From: Rhinopithecus roxellana | Taxonomy: Eukaryota > Chordata > Mammalia > Primates > Cercopithecidae | DNA: 64,000 bases | Assembly (NCBI RefSeq): GCF_007565055.1 | Contig: NC_044555.1 | Location: 37,208,611-37,272,610, forward strand | Direction of reading: 5' to 3' | Shown here: positions 35,180-45,664 of the stretch, piece after piece | How the letters are laid out: the number at the start of each line of letters is the position of its first letter | How positions within the stretch are numbered: position 1 is the stretch's first letter | Notes under the pieces: model-generated | The model's input: only the letters and a program-made list of their open reading frames with translations | Told to the model about the DNA's origin: nothing | Database searches by the model: none | Made by a program: the position numbers and the translations under genes

Positions 35180-35505
35180 TTTTTTTTTTATTTTTTATTT
35201 TTTTTTTATTTTTTTATTTTTTTTTGAGACAGAGTCTCAGTCTGCCGCCCAGGCTGGAGTGCAGTGGCCTGATCTCAGCTCACTGCAAGCTCCGCCTCCC
35301 GGGTTCACGCCATTCTCCTGCCTCAGCCTCCCGAGTAGCTGGGACTACAGGCGCCCGCCACGTCGCCCGGCTAGTTTTTGTATTTTTTAGTAGAGACGGG
35401 GTTTCACCGTGTTAGCCAGGATGGTCTCGATCTCCTGACCTCGTGATCCGCCCGTCTCGGCCTCCCAAAGTGCTGGGATTACAGGCTTGAGCCACCGCGC
35501 CCGGC
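35180..35505 (-). mobile_element. Young AluYR-type Alu, antisense
   Basis: The tail is T-rich with single A interruptions (35178-35224). The body has AluYR-type variants (TGGCCTGATCTCAGCTCAC, GGCTTGAGCC). Target duplications are TAGGCTAGTAAATATT (35164-35179) and TAGCCTAGTAAATATT (35506-35521). Confidence 0.96.
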
Positions 35506-35558
35506 CTAGCCTAGTAAATATTAAAAATTTTTGAAGAGAGATTAAATTACAAGTCTAG

Positions 35559-35867
35559 GGCCGGGCGCGGTGGCTCAAGCCTGTAATCCCAGCACTTTGG
35601 GAGGCCGAGACGGGCGGATCACAAGGTCAGGAGATCGAGACCATCCTGGCTAATACGGTGAAACCCCGTCTCCAAGAACACAAAAAACTAGCCGGGCGAC
35701 GAGGCGGGCGCCTGTAGTCCCAGCTACTTGGGAGGCGGAGGCAGGAGAATGGCGTGAACCTGGGAGGCGGAGCTTGCAGTGAGCTGAGATCCGGCCACCC
35801 CACTCCAGCCTGGGCGACAGAGCCAGACTCCGTCTCAAAAAAAATAAATAAATAAATAAAAATAAAT
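35559..35867 (+). mobile_element. Young AluYR-type Alu, sense, head to head with its neighbour
   Basis: It carries GGGCGCGGTGGCTCAAGCC and GATCCGGCC. The tail is (AAAT)n. A perfect 14-bp duplication AAATTACAAGTCTA lies at 35544-35557 and 35868-35881. Its 5' end faces the 5' end of the antisense copy 53 bp away. Confidence 0.96.
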
Positions 35868-35881
35868 AAATTACAAGTCTA

Positions 35882-36622
35882 CTTAGATGTTGAACTAAAA
35901 ATCAATACTGATAAAATAGCTTTTGAAATAACTATTAAACTCATAAATGCCTCTTCCTTTTTAATATATACATACATATGATAAAAATATATATACACAT
36001 TCACATGTACGTGTGTGGGGACACACATGGTTTTTAAAATATACACAATATATATTAATATTGTATATTTCAACATTCTGCTTTTGAAATATACTTAGAC
36101 ATTTTGAAAATATTATTTCTATAGTTTGAAAGTTTGTTTTTTTTTACAATATCTGTTAATTTTGATTCTTATCTCCTTTCACATTTTGTCCTTGAAGTTA
36201 AAAAAAAAAAAAGGAAGAATAGAAGGGCATGGACAGTAGGTAATTTTAATCCTTTCTTAGAAGTGATTCTATAAATGTGCTACATTAATATAAATATGAA
36301 TAACTGGACAGAATATAGAAAAATAGTCCCTTCTTTATTGATAGATCCCAGGCACTATAATAGCATTTTAGTAATGAAGGTATGTATGTCACATTCTCTG
36401 CTGAATCATACCACCTAAACACTTGTTTGTATATTATGTTTAATTATCAACTATTAACAAATTATCAAAACGTTTGTGAAATGACTCACAGCAACACTGC
36501 ATAGATTACCTTTCTGATAAAGGTTTCTTATTGTTGTCTCATGGATAAATAGTTCATAAAGAAAAACTACAGATTTTATTTGAGTAAAGTACATTTATGT
36601 GCAGCTACTGTCATTTTGATTA
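35882..36622. other. Unique AT-rich non-coding DNA
   Basis: TA/CA-rich patches lie near 35962-36020, and an A12 run near 36200. No gene is recognised. Confidence 0.55.
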
Positions 36623-36635
36623 AGACTTGTTTTAG

Positions 36636-37023
36636 CCCTGGGGAGGTGGCTCATGCCTGTAATCTCAGCCCTTTAGGAGGCTGAGGCAGGCGGATCACAA
36701 GGTCGGGAGTTTGAAACCACTGTGGTCAACATGGCGAAACCCCATCTCTACTAAAAAACAAAAATGTGGCGGGCACCTGTAATCCCAGTTACTTGGGAGG
36801 CTGAGGCAGGAGAATCGCTTGAACCTGGGAGGCAGAGGTTGTAGTGGCAGTGAGGTGAGATCATGCCATTGCACTTCAGCCTGGGTGACAAAAGCAAGGC
36901 TCTGTCTCAAGAAAAGAAGAAAGAAAGAAAGAAAAAGAAAGAAAGAAGGAAGGAAGGAAGGAAGGAAGGAAGGAAGGAAGGAAGGAAGGAAGGAAGGAAG
37001 GAAGGAAGGAAGGAAGGAAGGAA

Positions 37024-37069
<46 letters not shown>

Positions 37070-37246
37070 GAAGAAAGAAGAAAGAAAGAAAGAAAGAAGA
37101 GAAACAGAAGAGAGAAGAAAGAGGAGGGAGGTAGGGTCGGGAAGGAAGGAAGAGAAGGAAGGAAGGAAAGGAAAGGAAAGGAAGGAAGGAAGGAAGGAAG
37201 GAAGGAAGGAAGGAAGGAAGGAAGGAAGGAAAGGAAGGAAGGAAGG
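36636..37246 (+). mobile_element. Alu whose tail grew into a purine tract of about 340 bp
   Basis: The Alu body (36636-36908) lacks the linker and start of the right arm (AACAAAAATGTGGCGGGCA). It is followed by (GAAA)n, (GGAA)n, (GAAA)n and (GGAA)n blocks. Perfect 13-bp target duplications AGACTTGTTTTAG at 36623-36635 and 37247-37259 enclose both body and tract, so the tract arose from the Alu tail. Confidence 0.95.
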
Positions 37247-37249
37247 AGA
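36909..37249 (+). repeat. (GGAA)n/(GAAA)n homopurine tract
   Basis: 36909-37104 is a 196-nt uninterrupted purine run. After a short break with four pyrimidines (37105-37138), a second purine run of about 110 nt extends to 37249. (GGAA)n occupies about 36947-37027 and 37180-37248. Long open frames on both strands are low-complexity artefacts. Confidence 0.95.
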
Positions 37250-37259
37250 CTTGTTTTAG

Positions 37260-38179
37260 AGTAAAATTGACTTTTTTTTTCAAAAAGTTCCAAATGGTAC
37301 CTGTAGATAATCGTAATACCAGGTATTTGCAAAAAGAAAAGAAAAATGAGCTGAATTTCATGAAAAATTAAAATGTTTATTTACATTACCAATCAAAGAG
37401 GAGAGGTGAAAATAATCTATATGTAAATGCATTTTCAAGGGCATACACCCTGCTATTGCCATTAACAATTAGCCAAAACATTTGCATCTAGATTGAACAT
37501 TCTTCTCTGTCCAATAAAATTAAGATGTGTTGTGCACATGTGAAGCCTAGGAAAGTTGTTGGTAAGAAACATAATGTTGATGAAAGGCCTCACTTTGAGA
37601 TTTCTTTTTGTATACTCCTAAAAGTATTAGGAAATTGGAATTCTGAGATAGTCATTTTTGTATACAAATACTGCTCAATACATTATGAAACTGATTAAAG
37701 ACACTAATTCAGTAGAATAATATGAAACTAAATATTTGGATCTCAATATAATACTACAAATGATTATCCATTATACATTATGATTGTATTGAATGGTCAT
37801 TTAATTTTAGGGCTCTGATACATTGGACACTTCTTCAAGTCAAGACTAATATAAGAACTAATAATTACAATGTGCTTTGATAGCGTAGGCTATTACAACA
37901 TTCAGAGAATATAATATATTTGATACTATATTTCCAATGCACATATTAATGCATACCTGAGGAAAATATCCATTAATTGTTCAGTTTAATTTTATGATTA
38001 TATTTAATTTAATTTTATAGTTGTTTAATTCTTTAATTTTTAAATTATAGAATTTTAATGGCATACCATATTTATGCTGCCATAATTTATGGAAAATAAT
38101 TATGAAAATAGATACTGATGCTAGAGTAAAACTTAGGACATGCCAGTTTTTATAACATACCATTAAAAAAAGCCTTTAT
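37260..38179. other. Unique AT-rich non-coding DNA
   Basis: The TTTAATTT-rich patch at about 37982-38060 is the only compositional feature. Confidence 0.55.
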
Positions 38180-38192
38180 AGAACATTATGCT

Positions 38193-38679
38193 TTCAGCAC
38201 CATTCACAATAGCAAAGACAAGGAATCCACCCAATTGCCCATCAATGATAGACTGGATGAAGAAAATGTGGTACATATCCACCACGGAATACTATGCAGC
38301 CATAAAAAGGAATGAGATCATGTCCTTTGCAGGGACATGGATGGAACTGGAAGCCATTATCCTTAGTAAACTAATGCAGAAACAAAACCAAACACTGCAT
38401 GTTCTCACTTATAAGTAGGAGCTGAACAATGAGAACACATGGATGCAGGGAGGGGAACAATACACACTGGGGTCTGTTGGGGGTGGAGGGGAGGGGGTAG
38501 GGAGAGCATTAGAAAAATAGCTCATGGATGCTAGGCTTAATACCTAGGTGATGAGATGATCTGTGCAGCAAACCACCATGGCACAGGTTTACCTACCACC
38601 ATGGCCTAGGTTTACCTATGTAACAAACCTGTGCATTCCACACATGCACCTTGGAACTCAAAATAAATAATTAAATAAC
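38193..38679 (+). mobile_element. 5'-truncated L1PA 3' end
   Basis: It begins in the last part of ORF2 (CACCATTCACAATAGCAAAG) and continues through ATCATGTCCTTTGCAGGGAC to a 3' UTR with a G-rich block and an AATAAATAATTAAATAA-type tail. Target duplications ACATTATGCT lie at 38183-38192 and 38680-38689. A 23-bp segment of the 3' UTR is tandemly duplicated (38572-38594, 38595-38617). Confidence 0.92.
38469..38502 (+). other. G-quadruplex-prone tract in L1PA 3' UTR
   Basis: Five G-runs of three or more lie within 34 bp (GGGG, GGGGG, GGGG, GGGGG, GGG). This is the known position of the L1 3' UTR G-rich element. Confidence 0.8.
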
Positions 38680-38769
38680 ACATTATGCTAAGTGAAAGAA
38701 GCCAGTAACAAAATACCACATATTATATTGTTTCATTTATATGAAATATCCAGAATAAGCAAATCTTTT

Positions 38770-39071
38770 TTTTTTTTTTTTTTTTTTTTGGAAACGGAGT
38801 CTTGCTCTTGTCGCCCAGGCTGGAGTGCAGTGACGCGATCTCGGCTCACTGCAAGCTCTGCCTCCCGGGTTCACACCATTCTCCTGCCTCAGCCTCCAGA
38901 GTATCTGGGACTACAGGCATCTGCCACCACGCCCGGCTATTTTTTAATATTTTTAGTAGAGACAGAGTTTCACTGTGTTAGCCAGGGTGGTATCGATCTC
39001 CTGACCTCGTGATCCGCTCGCCTCGGCCTCCCAAAGTGCTGGGATTACAGGCGTGAGCCACTGCGCCCGGC
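38770..39071 (-). mobile_element. Alu (AluY/S-like), antisense, inside L1M
   Basis: A poly-T start at 38766-38789 and the body to GCCGGGCGCAGTGGCTCACG on the minus strand. Short duplications of the AAATCTTTT type flank it. Confidence 0.93.
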
Positions 39072-39310
39072 AAAAATCTTTTGATACAGAAAGATTAGTG
39101 GTTGCTAGGAGCTGGGTTGGCAGGGGGGTAGAATGGTAGGATTGGGGGTGACTTTTAACAGGAATAGTGCTTCTTTTGGGGGTTGAGGAACATATTCTAA
39201 AATTAATTGCAGGGATAGTTGTAAAATTCTGTGAATGTACTAAAAGCCATTTAGTTGTGCACTTTAAATGGGTCAATAGTATCATATGTGATTTATATCT
39301 CAATGACCCC

Positions 39311-39667
39311 GTCACCATGAAAAGGACCTTATATACTAAAACATATATGAAAACGTTTTTCTTATTTTAATGGCATCTTAGAAGAAACCTGTATGCTTCA
39401 TTGCCTGCTAGAACTAAGGACAACATAGTACTTGGCAACCATTAAAGTTGCTTGAAGTTGAGCTTTGCTACAGCAGACATTCTTCAACTTAAATTGTAAG
39501 CTCTCTAAGATGACTTTTTTAAAGGACAAAAAAGGACTGTGTTTCCATTATTGTATAGGTTAACAGAAATCGACCAAGTTTATTTTATAACAATACTTAA
39601 TATGCATACAAATGGTATGTATTTATATGTATACACCGCTGTGTATGTATATATTTGTTTATGGTAT
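39311..39667. other. Unique non-coding DNA
   Basis: No recognised repeat or gene. Confidence 0.55.
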
Positions 39668-39863
39668 AAGAAAACTAACTGGCCATAGTGGAGTGTGCCT
39701 GTAGTCCCAGCTACTTGGAAGGCTAAGGTGGAAGGATCCTTCAAGGCCAGGAGTTTGAGGCTGCAGTGAGCCATGATTGGTCCTTTGAATAGCCACTGCA
39801 CTCCAGCCTGGGCAACAATGTGAGATTCTGTCTCGAGGAAAAAAAAAGAAAAAAGAAATAAAA
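39668..39863 (+). mobile_element. Alu right-monomer fragment (FRAM/AluJ-like)
   Basis: Only one monomer is present: ACTGGCCATAGTGGAGTGTG, CTGTAGTCCCAGCTACTTGG and CACTGCACTCCAGCCTGGGC, followed by an A/G tail. A small insertion (GGTCCTTTGAATAG) lies before CCACTGCACT. Confidence 0.85.
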
Positions 39864-40019
39864 CTGACGAGTAGAGAAAACATGAAGGACTATTAGATTT
39901 CATTTATTGTTGTGAAGATAATTTTTTTTAGGGAAAATGAAAATATCCACTCCCCACCCCTTCCCAAATTTATTATCATAGCAGATAGTAAAGTGATCCT
40001 GTTTAAAGAGAACAAGCTC

Positions 40020-40690
40020 ATATAATTCCTCTGCTCGGCACCTACCAAAGGGTTTCCCGTCGCACTCTGATTAAAAGTTAAAGCTCTTAAAATGCCCTGC
40101 AAGGCTCTATCTACAACAGGGGTCAGTAGGCAGTTTCTGTAATTGAACAGACAGCAAATATTTCAGGCTTCATGGGGTCCCATCATGTCTTTTGCAACTA
40201 CTCAGTTATACCCCTGTGGGATGAAAGCAGCCACAGCCAGTATGAAAAAGAATGAGCATGGCTGGATTCCAATAAACCTTTATTTATGAAACTAAAATTT
40301 GAACTCAACAAAATTTGCACATGTGAAGTAACATTTTTCTTGGGCTTATTTTTTAACCATTTAATACATGCAAAAGTTATTCTTATCTCTTGGGTTATCT
40401 AAAAAGAAGTGCAGTTTGCTGACTTCTACTTTACAAGATCTGGCCCCCTGTTGTCTCTCTGACCTTATCTCCTATTCCTCTTCCCTTTGTTCCTTGGGCT
40501 CCAGAGATTCTGGTATTCTTGCTGTGTACATCACACATACATCTAGTGCCTTTGTATTTTTGTTCCTTCTGTTTGGAATAAGCTTCCCCCAAATAGCCAC
40601 ATGTTTACTCCCTAAAGTCTTTCAAATCTTTGCTCAGAAGTCACCTACAATTTCAACAAGATGTTTGACTTTTATTTCTTTGCTTTGCTA
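40020..40690 (+). mobile_element. L2 (LINE2) fragment interrupted by a MITE
   Basis: L2 order is clear: GGGTTTCCCGTCGCACTCTG near 40049 and ATGCCCTGCAAGGCTCTATC near 40092, then after the insert CTCTGACCTTATCTCCTATT near 40456 and CTTTGCTCAGAAGTCACCTA near 40629. The protein-coding frame is broken. Confidence 0.8.
40117..40428 (+). mobile_element. hAT-type (Charlie group) non-autonomous DNA transposon
   Basis: Terminal CAGGGGTCAG (40117-40126) pairs imperfectly with CTGACTTCTA (40419-40428). The body has the motif order GTTTCTGTAA...ATATTTCAGGC, TTGCAACTACTCAGTTATAC, GAAAGCAGCCACAGCCAGTA and CCAATAAACCTTTATTTATG, familiar from Charlie-derived elements. Flanking 8-mers ATCTACAA and CTTTACAA match at 6 of 8, as expected for an old hAT duplication. 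The exact family name is uncertain. Confidence 0.78.
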
Positions 40691-41474
40691 ATGAATAGGG
40701 CTTAACAGCTAATATGGGACTAATCAGCATTCCAGTGTCTTAATTTGAAGACATAAGACTTCCTTGCCATGTGCTTGTAATTTGCAAACGAAAACCAATT
40801 ATTGACTGAATAATTACAAGCGAGCAATCTATCACTCTCTCCCAAATATTTTTGTTTAGAGATAATGACTTTTTTTTTTTTTGCATATGTCATCTTTAAA
40901 TTACAGTATGTGTGTTCTCGACTCTACTGTTACTTTCTCATTACCAAAGATTGGCAGCTCAGATTTTCTTCACCAAGATAATAATTTTCATTCCAATTAT
41001 ACACGAAAGGCTGATTCTCCAATTGACTTCATGTACTCCACCATACACACACACGCATGCACGCACGCAAACGTGCACACACATCTATGTACAAAATGAT
41101 CACAGGACTAAAGTCAGAGCTACAGGGTACTGTACAGCTTGATTTTTATTAGCATATTATACTCTCTCCAAGAAGACATATAATAATTTCCTTGGGCAGT
41201 GTTCACAATAATATTTATAATGAAATGTAAACCCTATTCTTGCACCAGCACTTGCGGGACATATTTTATCACTCTTACTGGAATAATAAAACAGAATATT
41301 AATAAGATGTGGTACCTTCCTTCCTCCCACCAAAAAGAGAAATCATACCTACCACATAGAATCTTTTACTGCACAAAATCATCATGGCCTATACAATAAA
41401 GAATGCTGTTACCATACTTGAAGAAATTATTCATTCCTGGATGGGATATTCATTTCGTAGAAATAATGGACTTC
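40691..41474. other. Unique DNA with a CA-rich microsatellite
   Basis: An impure (CA)n/(CG) tract lies at 41045-41087. No gene is recognised. Confidence 0.55.
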
Positions 41475-41478
41475 ATTA

Positions 41479-41932
41479 TAAGGGAGGAGACCACCCCTCA
41501 TATCATCTTATGCCCAATTTCTGCCTCCAGAGAAAGAAGTAAAAACTAAAAGGCAGAAATGAAATCCAGCACCGCACCCCAGGCCTGGTAGTTAAAGATC
41601 AACCCCGGACCTAATCGGTTATGTTATCTATAGATTACAGACATTGTATAGAAATGCACTGTGAAAATCCCTATCTTGTTTTGTTCCAATCTAATTACTG
41701 GTGCATGCAGCCCCCAGTCACTTACCCACTGCTTGCTCAATTAATCATGACCCTCTCACATGCACCCCCTTAGAGTTGTGAGCCCTTAAAAGGGACAGGA
41801 ATTGCTCACTCAGGGAGCTCGGCTCTTGAGACAGGAGTCTTGCCGATGCCCCCGGCCGAATAAACCCCTTCCTTCTTTAACTCGGTGTCTGAGGAGTTTT
41901 GTCTGTGGCTTGTCCTGCTACAATTACACTAT
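41479..41932 (+). mobile_element. Solo LTR, class I (ERV1-type)
   Basis: The end GTCCTGCTACA is preceded by a polyadenylation signal AATAAA (41859-41864) and a downstream GT-rich region. A promoter-like CCTTAAAAGGGACAGG lies near 41785. Flanking ATTA at 41475-41478 and 41933-41936 gives a 4-bp duplication, typical of class I elements. No internal retroviral sequence adjoins. I cannot give the family name with confidence. Confidence 0.75.
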
Positions 41933-42233
41933 CATTGTGACAAATTGGATGTGATGAGACAATGAATGATGCTATTTGCTCTTTTAGTTCAGAGATATTG
42001 AAGAGAGGAACAGAAGGTAGGATAAAAAACTCTAAACTCAGAGAAGACCAATAACACAATTCCACTGTAAAATGCATTAAAGCTGCTGTTTCATTAGTTC
42101 ATAGTAAAATGGGGAACTAAAATTCAACAGACTACCGTTTTTAATACAGTGAAAACACTCTCTCTCTCTAGGACCTTATTTTTATTTCCAAATATATATA
42201 TATTTATTTGTAATATCTAGAAGTAGTCCTTCC

Positions 42234-42760
42234 TGTTGTCAGAGGCATTTGAACATGAGCAACTCCATCTTGAATAGGGGCTGGGTAAAATGAGGCTGAG
42301 TCCTACTGGGTTGCATTCCCAGACGATTGAGGCATTCTAAGACACAGGATGAGATAGGAAATGGGCACAAGATAGAGGTCATAAAGACCTTGGTGATATA
42401 ACAGGCAGCAGTAAAGAAGTCAGCTAAAACCCACCAAAACCAAGATGACAGCAAGAGTGACCTCTGGTCGTCCTCACTGCTACACTCCCCCAAGTGCCAC
42501 GACAGTTAACAAATGCGTGGTAACACCAGGAAGTGATCCTATATGGTCAAAAAGGGGGAGACATGAATAACCCGCCATTTATTTAGCATATAATCAAGAA
42601 ATAACCATAAAATTATCTATAGAGTAGCCATTTTTGTATTCCTTTACTCTCCTAATAAATGTGCTTTCACTTTACTGTATGGACTCACCCCAAATTTTTT
42701 CTTGTGCAAGATCCAAGAACCCTCTTTTGGGATCTGGATCGAGACCGCTTTTCAGTAACA
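42234..42760 (+). mobile_element. LTR, class I (ERV1-type), second family
   Basis: It starts TGTTGTCAGAGGCATTTGAA and ends CTTTTCAGTAACA. AATAAA lies at about 42653, followed by GCTTTCACTTTACTG and a GATCCAAGAACCCTC block typical of an R-U5 end. A middle segment seems shorter than related copies I recall. No clear target duplication is visible. Confidence 0.7.
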
Positions 42761-42832
42761 TATTTCTGGCAACTAAACATATTCTTTCATCTTTTTTTTT
42801 TTTTTTTTTTTGCTTTTTTTTGTAAAACATAT

Positions 42833-43553
42833 TGTCAAAGTAATCAGTTTCATTAAGAAGAGAGCACCATTCTGTGAAAGGAAAAGAAATCTTGGGACCC
42901 CAAAATCCCGAAGCCAAAACGAAATGTCAAGCTGGGAACTTCATCAGGCAAACCTGCCTCCCATTCTATTCCTAAATATGATAGCTACAAAAATAAAAAA
43001 TAAAAAATAAAATAAAATAAAATAAAATAAAATAAAATAAAATAAAATAAAATAATAAAAACAAACAAAAAACTGCATACCTCCCTCACAATTTGCCCAC
43101 AGGGAAATTCTTTTTGGACAAAGGACAGGCAGAACACAAAGTCATCCCTCTGCTCATGTGAGACAAATGCATATCTGATTGCTTCCTTTACCCTATTGTT
43201 TCACTAACCCAGATTTAGGCATAAATGATTATTCCTGTAAATCGTGCATTCCCTGAAGGGCTAATCAGAAACTCAAAAGAATGCAATCATTTGTCTCTTA
43301 TCTACTTATGACCTGAAAGTCCCCTCCCTACCTCAAGTTGTTCCACCTTTCCGGACTGATCCAATGTACATCTTACATATATTGATAGAAGTCTCACGTC
43401 TCCCTAAAATGTATAAAACCAAGCTGTACCCCTACCACTTTGGGCACATGGCATCAGGACCTCCTGAGGCTGTGTCATGGGTGCATCCTTAACCTCGGCA
43501 AGATAAACTTTCTAAATTGATTGAGACCTGTCTCAGATACTTTTTGGTTTACA
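42833..43553 (+). mobile_element. LTR, class I-like, third family, with inserted (AAAAT)n
   Basis: The body includes GAGAGCACCATTCTGTGAAA and CAAGCTGGGAACTTCATCAG. A TATAAAA lies at 43412-43418 in the promoter position, then CAGGACCTCCTGAGGCTGTG and CTGTCTCAGATAC before the end TTACA. An (AAAAT)n/(AAAATA)n block at about 42990-43057 splits the element and is not part of the usual LTR. Start and end are approximate. Confidence 0.65.
42990..43057 (+). repeat. (AAAAT)n pentanucleotide repeat
   Basis: About ten AAAAT units with a few AAAAAT at the left. It may be the remaining tail of a lost retroposon or an expansion from an A-rich seed inside the LTR. Confidence 0.9.
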
Positions 43554-43680
43554 ATCCATTTCCAGAAAACTTCTGTATTCTGTTTCCCTTTTGAAATAGT
43601 CTATCCATCTCTATGCACGGTCCATTTGTATTGTCCTTGTATTCTAAGATATGTGGTTTCTCATAAAAAATAAAACATTT

Positions 43681-43990
43681 GGCCAGGAGCGGTGGCTCAC
43701 ACCTGTAATCCCAGCACTTTGGGAGGCGGAGGTGGGCAGATTGCCTGAGGTCGGGAGTTCAAGACCACCCTGACCAATACAGAGACACTCTATCTCTACT
43801 AAAAATACAAAATTAGCCCAGCGTGGTGGCAGGCGCCTGTAATCCTAGCTACTCGGGAGGCTGAGGCAGGAGAATCGCTTGAACCCAGGAGGCGGAGGTT
43901 GCGGCGAGCCGAGATTGTGCCATTGCACTCCAGCCTGGGCAACAAGAGTAAACTCGGTCTCAAAAAAGAATAATAAAAAAATAATAATAA
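43681..43990 (+). mobile_element. Alu (AluS-like), full length
   Basis: It begins GGCCAGGAGCGGTGGCTCAC, and the tail is (AAT)n/(AATAA)n. The body is complete. Confidence 0.93.
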
Positions 43991-43994
43991 TCAA

Positions 43995-44640
43995 AATAAA
44001 CAGCAAAAAACCACAGTTGCTTATGATTCCAGGTATTTGTGAAAAGTTTCAGAATAATTTTCTAAAAGTACCTGAAATTTTATCCAGACTAATGTGAAGA
44101 AAGCATTCAGACTTGATAATGGCAAAATATAAATTATCATTCATGATTCATAAAGGATGTCAGAACTAGTTAGCATAATGGCATTAGACATTTTTATAAG
44201 CTAATTAGCACATTTTTGAAGTCGAAAATCTACTTGATGTGATTATATTCTCTTCATATATAAACAAATGTGCAATGTCATTAATTATAAAATTATTTCA
44301 CATGAAATTTAAAATTTCAAAATGCACTTTTCCATTTAAGAAACTCTTAAAAAGATTAGTCATGAATATTGAATTTGTGTTGTTTTGCTTCCAAACATGT
44401 ACTTCCTTGATGGCATTTTTAAATATTAGGAAATGTCAGAATTCAAAATTATTAATTGAAAAGGATTTGAATTCTTGCTAATCCAATCCAATGGAGTTTA
44501 TTTTTCTGTTAATTAGATTAGAACAAACTGTGAATGACGCTGAAAATGAAAGAAAAATTATCTCATGGCATACTGCGGCAGGCCAGGTCGCAATAATGCA
44601 GGCTTCCACAACAACTGTTTCAGTACTGACTAAGCAGTTA
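43995..44640. other. Unique AT-rich non-coding DNA
   Basis: No repeat or gene recognised. The last 100 bp (GCATACTGCGGCAGGCCAGG) is more GC-rich than its surroundings. Confidence 0.5.
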
Positions 44641-44685
44641 AGTTAAACATATACATACATATATATACACACATATATATACACA

Positions 44686-44982
44686 TTTTTTCTTTTTCTT
44701 TTGAGATGGAGTTTCACTCTGTTGCCCAGGCTGGAGTGCAGTGGCGTGATCTCAGCTCACTGCAACCTCCGCCTCCCGGGTTCAAGCGATCCTCCTGCCT
44801 CAGTCTCCTGAGTAGCTGGGACTACAGGTGCACACCACCACGCCCAGCTAATTTTTGTATTTTTAGTAGAGACAAGTTTTCACCATGTTGGCCAGAATGG
44901 TCTCGATCTCTTGACCTCTTGATCCACCTGCCTTGGCCTCCCAAAGTGCTGGGATTACAAGCATGAGCCACCACACCTGGCC
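44686..44982 (-). mobile_element. Alu, antisense (first of a tandem pair)
   Basis: It is preceded by a TA/CA tract (44647-44690), and the tail is T/C rich. The element ends at GGCC (44979-44982). Confidence 0.92.
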
Positions 44983-44985
44983 TTC

Positions 44986-45313
44986 ATGTATGTATGTATG
45001 TATGTATGTATGTATGTATGTATGTATTTTTGAGACGGAGTTTTGCTCTTGCTGCCCCGGCTGGAGTGCAATGGCACGATCTTGGCTCACTGCAACCTCT
45101 GCCTCCCGGGTTCAAGTGATTTTCCTGCCCCAGCCTCCCGAGTAGCTGGGATTACAGGCCCCTGCCACCACACCCAGCTAATTGTGTATTTTTATTAGAA
45201 ACGGAGTTTCACCATGTTGGCCAGGTTGGTCTCGAATGCCTGATCTCAGGTGATCCGCCCAACTTGGCCTCCCAAAGTCCTGGGATTACAGGCGTGAGCC
45301 ACCACGTCTGGCC
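44986..45313 (-). mobile_element. Alu, antisense (second of a tandem pair), with (ATGT)n tail
   Basis: The tail is (ATGT)n at 44986-45027 and directly abuts the previous Alu. Flanks AAGTTAAACAT (44639-44649) and AAGTTAAATAT (about 45317-45327) frame the pair as a whole. Confidence 0.92.
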
Positions 45314-45349
45314 ACAAGTTAAATATTAAAAGCTAAAAAAACCAGTGCC

Positions 45350-45633
45350 GGCTGGGCGTGGTGGCTCACGCCTGTAATCTCAGCACTGTGGGAAGCTGAG
45401 GCTGGCGGATCACGAGGTCAGGAGATCCAGACCATCCTGGTTAACATGGTGAAACCCCCTGTCTACTAAAAATACAAAAAATTAGCCGGGTGTGGTGGCG
45501 GGCGCCTGTTGTCCCAGCTACTACAGAGGCTGAGGCAGGAGAATGGCGTGAACCCGGGAGGCGGAGCTTGCAGTGAACTGAGATGGTGCCATTGCACTCC
45601 AGCCTGGGCGACAGAGGAAGATTCCGTCTCAAA

Positions 45634-45660
<27 letters not shown>
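45350..45660 (+). mobile_element. AluY-type Alu
   Basis: It has a pure A29 tail (45631-45659). CCAGTGCC before (45342-45349) and after (45665-45672) the element is a short target duplication. It interrupts or abuts the following LTR. Confidence 0.93.

Positions 45661-45661
<1 letters not shown>

Positions 45662-45664
<3 letters not shown>

Larger units (their letters stand above)
38160..39310 (+). mobile_element. Old L1M 3' end, interrupted by an L1PA and an Alu
   Basis: The L1M-type ACATTATGCTAAGTGAAAGA, AGCCAGTAACAAAATACCAC and ATGAAATATCCAGAATAAGC lie at 38680-38760. After the Alu come AGATTAGTGGTTGCTAGGAG and TGTGCACTTTAAATGGGTCA (to about 39310). The short left part (before 38193) is assigned by its target sequence only. 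Confidence 0.75.

Noticed and set aside
36819..37361. Four overlapping open frames of 130-160 codons
   Set aside because: Same cause: (GGAA)n/(GAAA)n read in several frames.
41041..41099. His-rich open frame
   Set aside because: It comes from an impure (CA)n tract.
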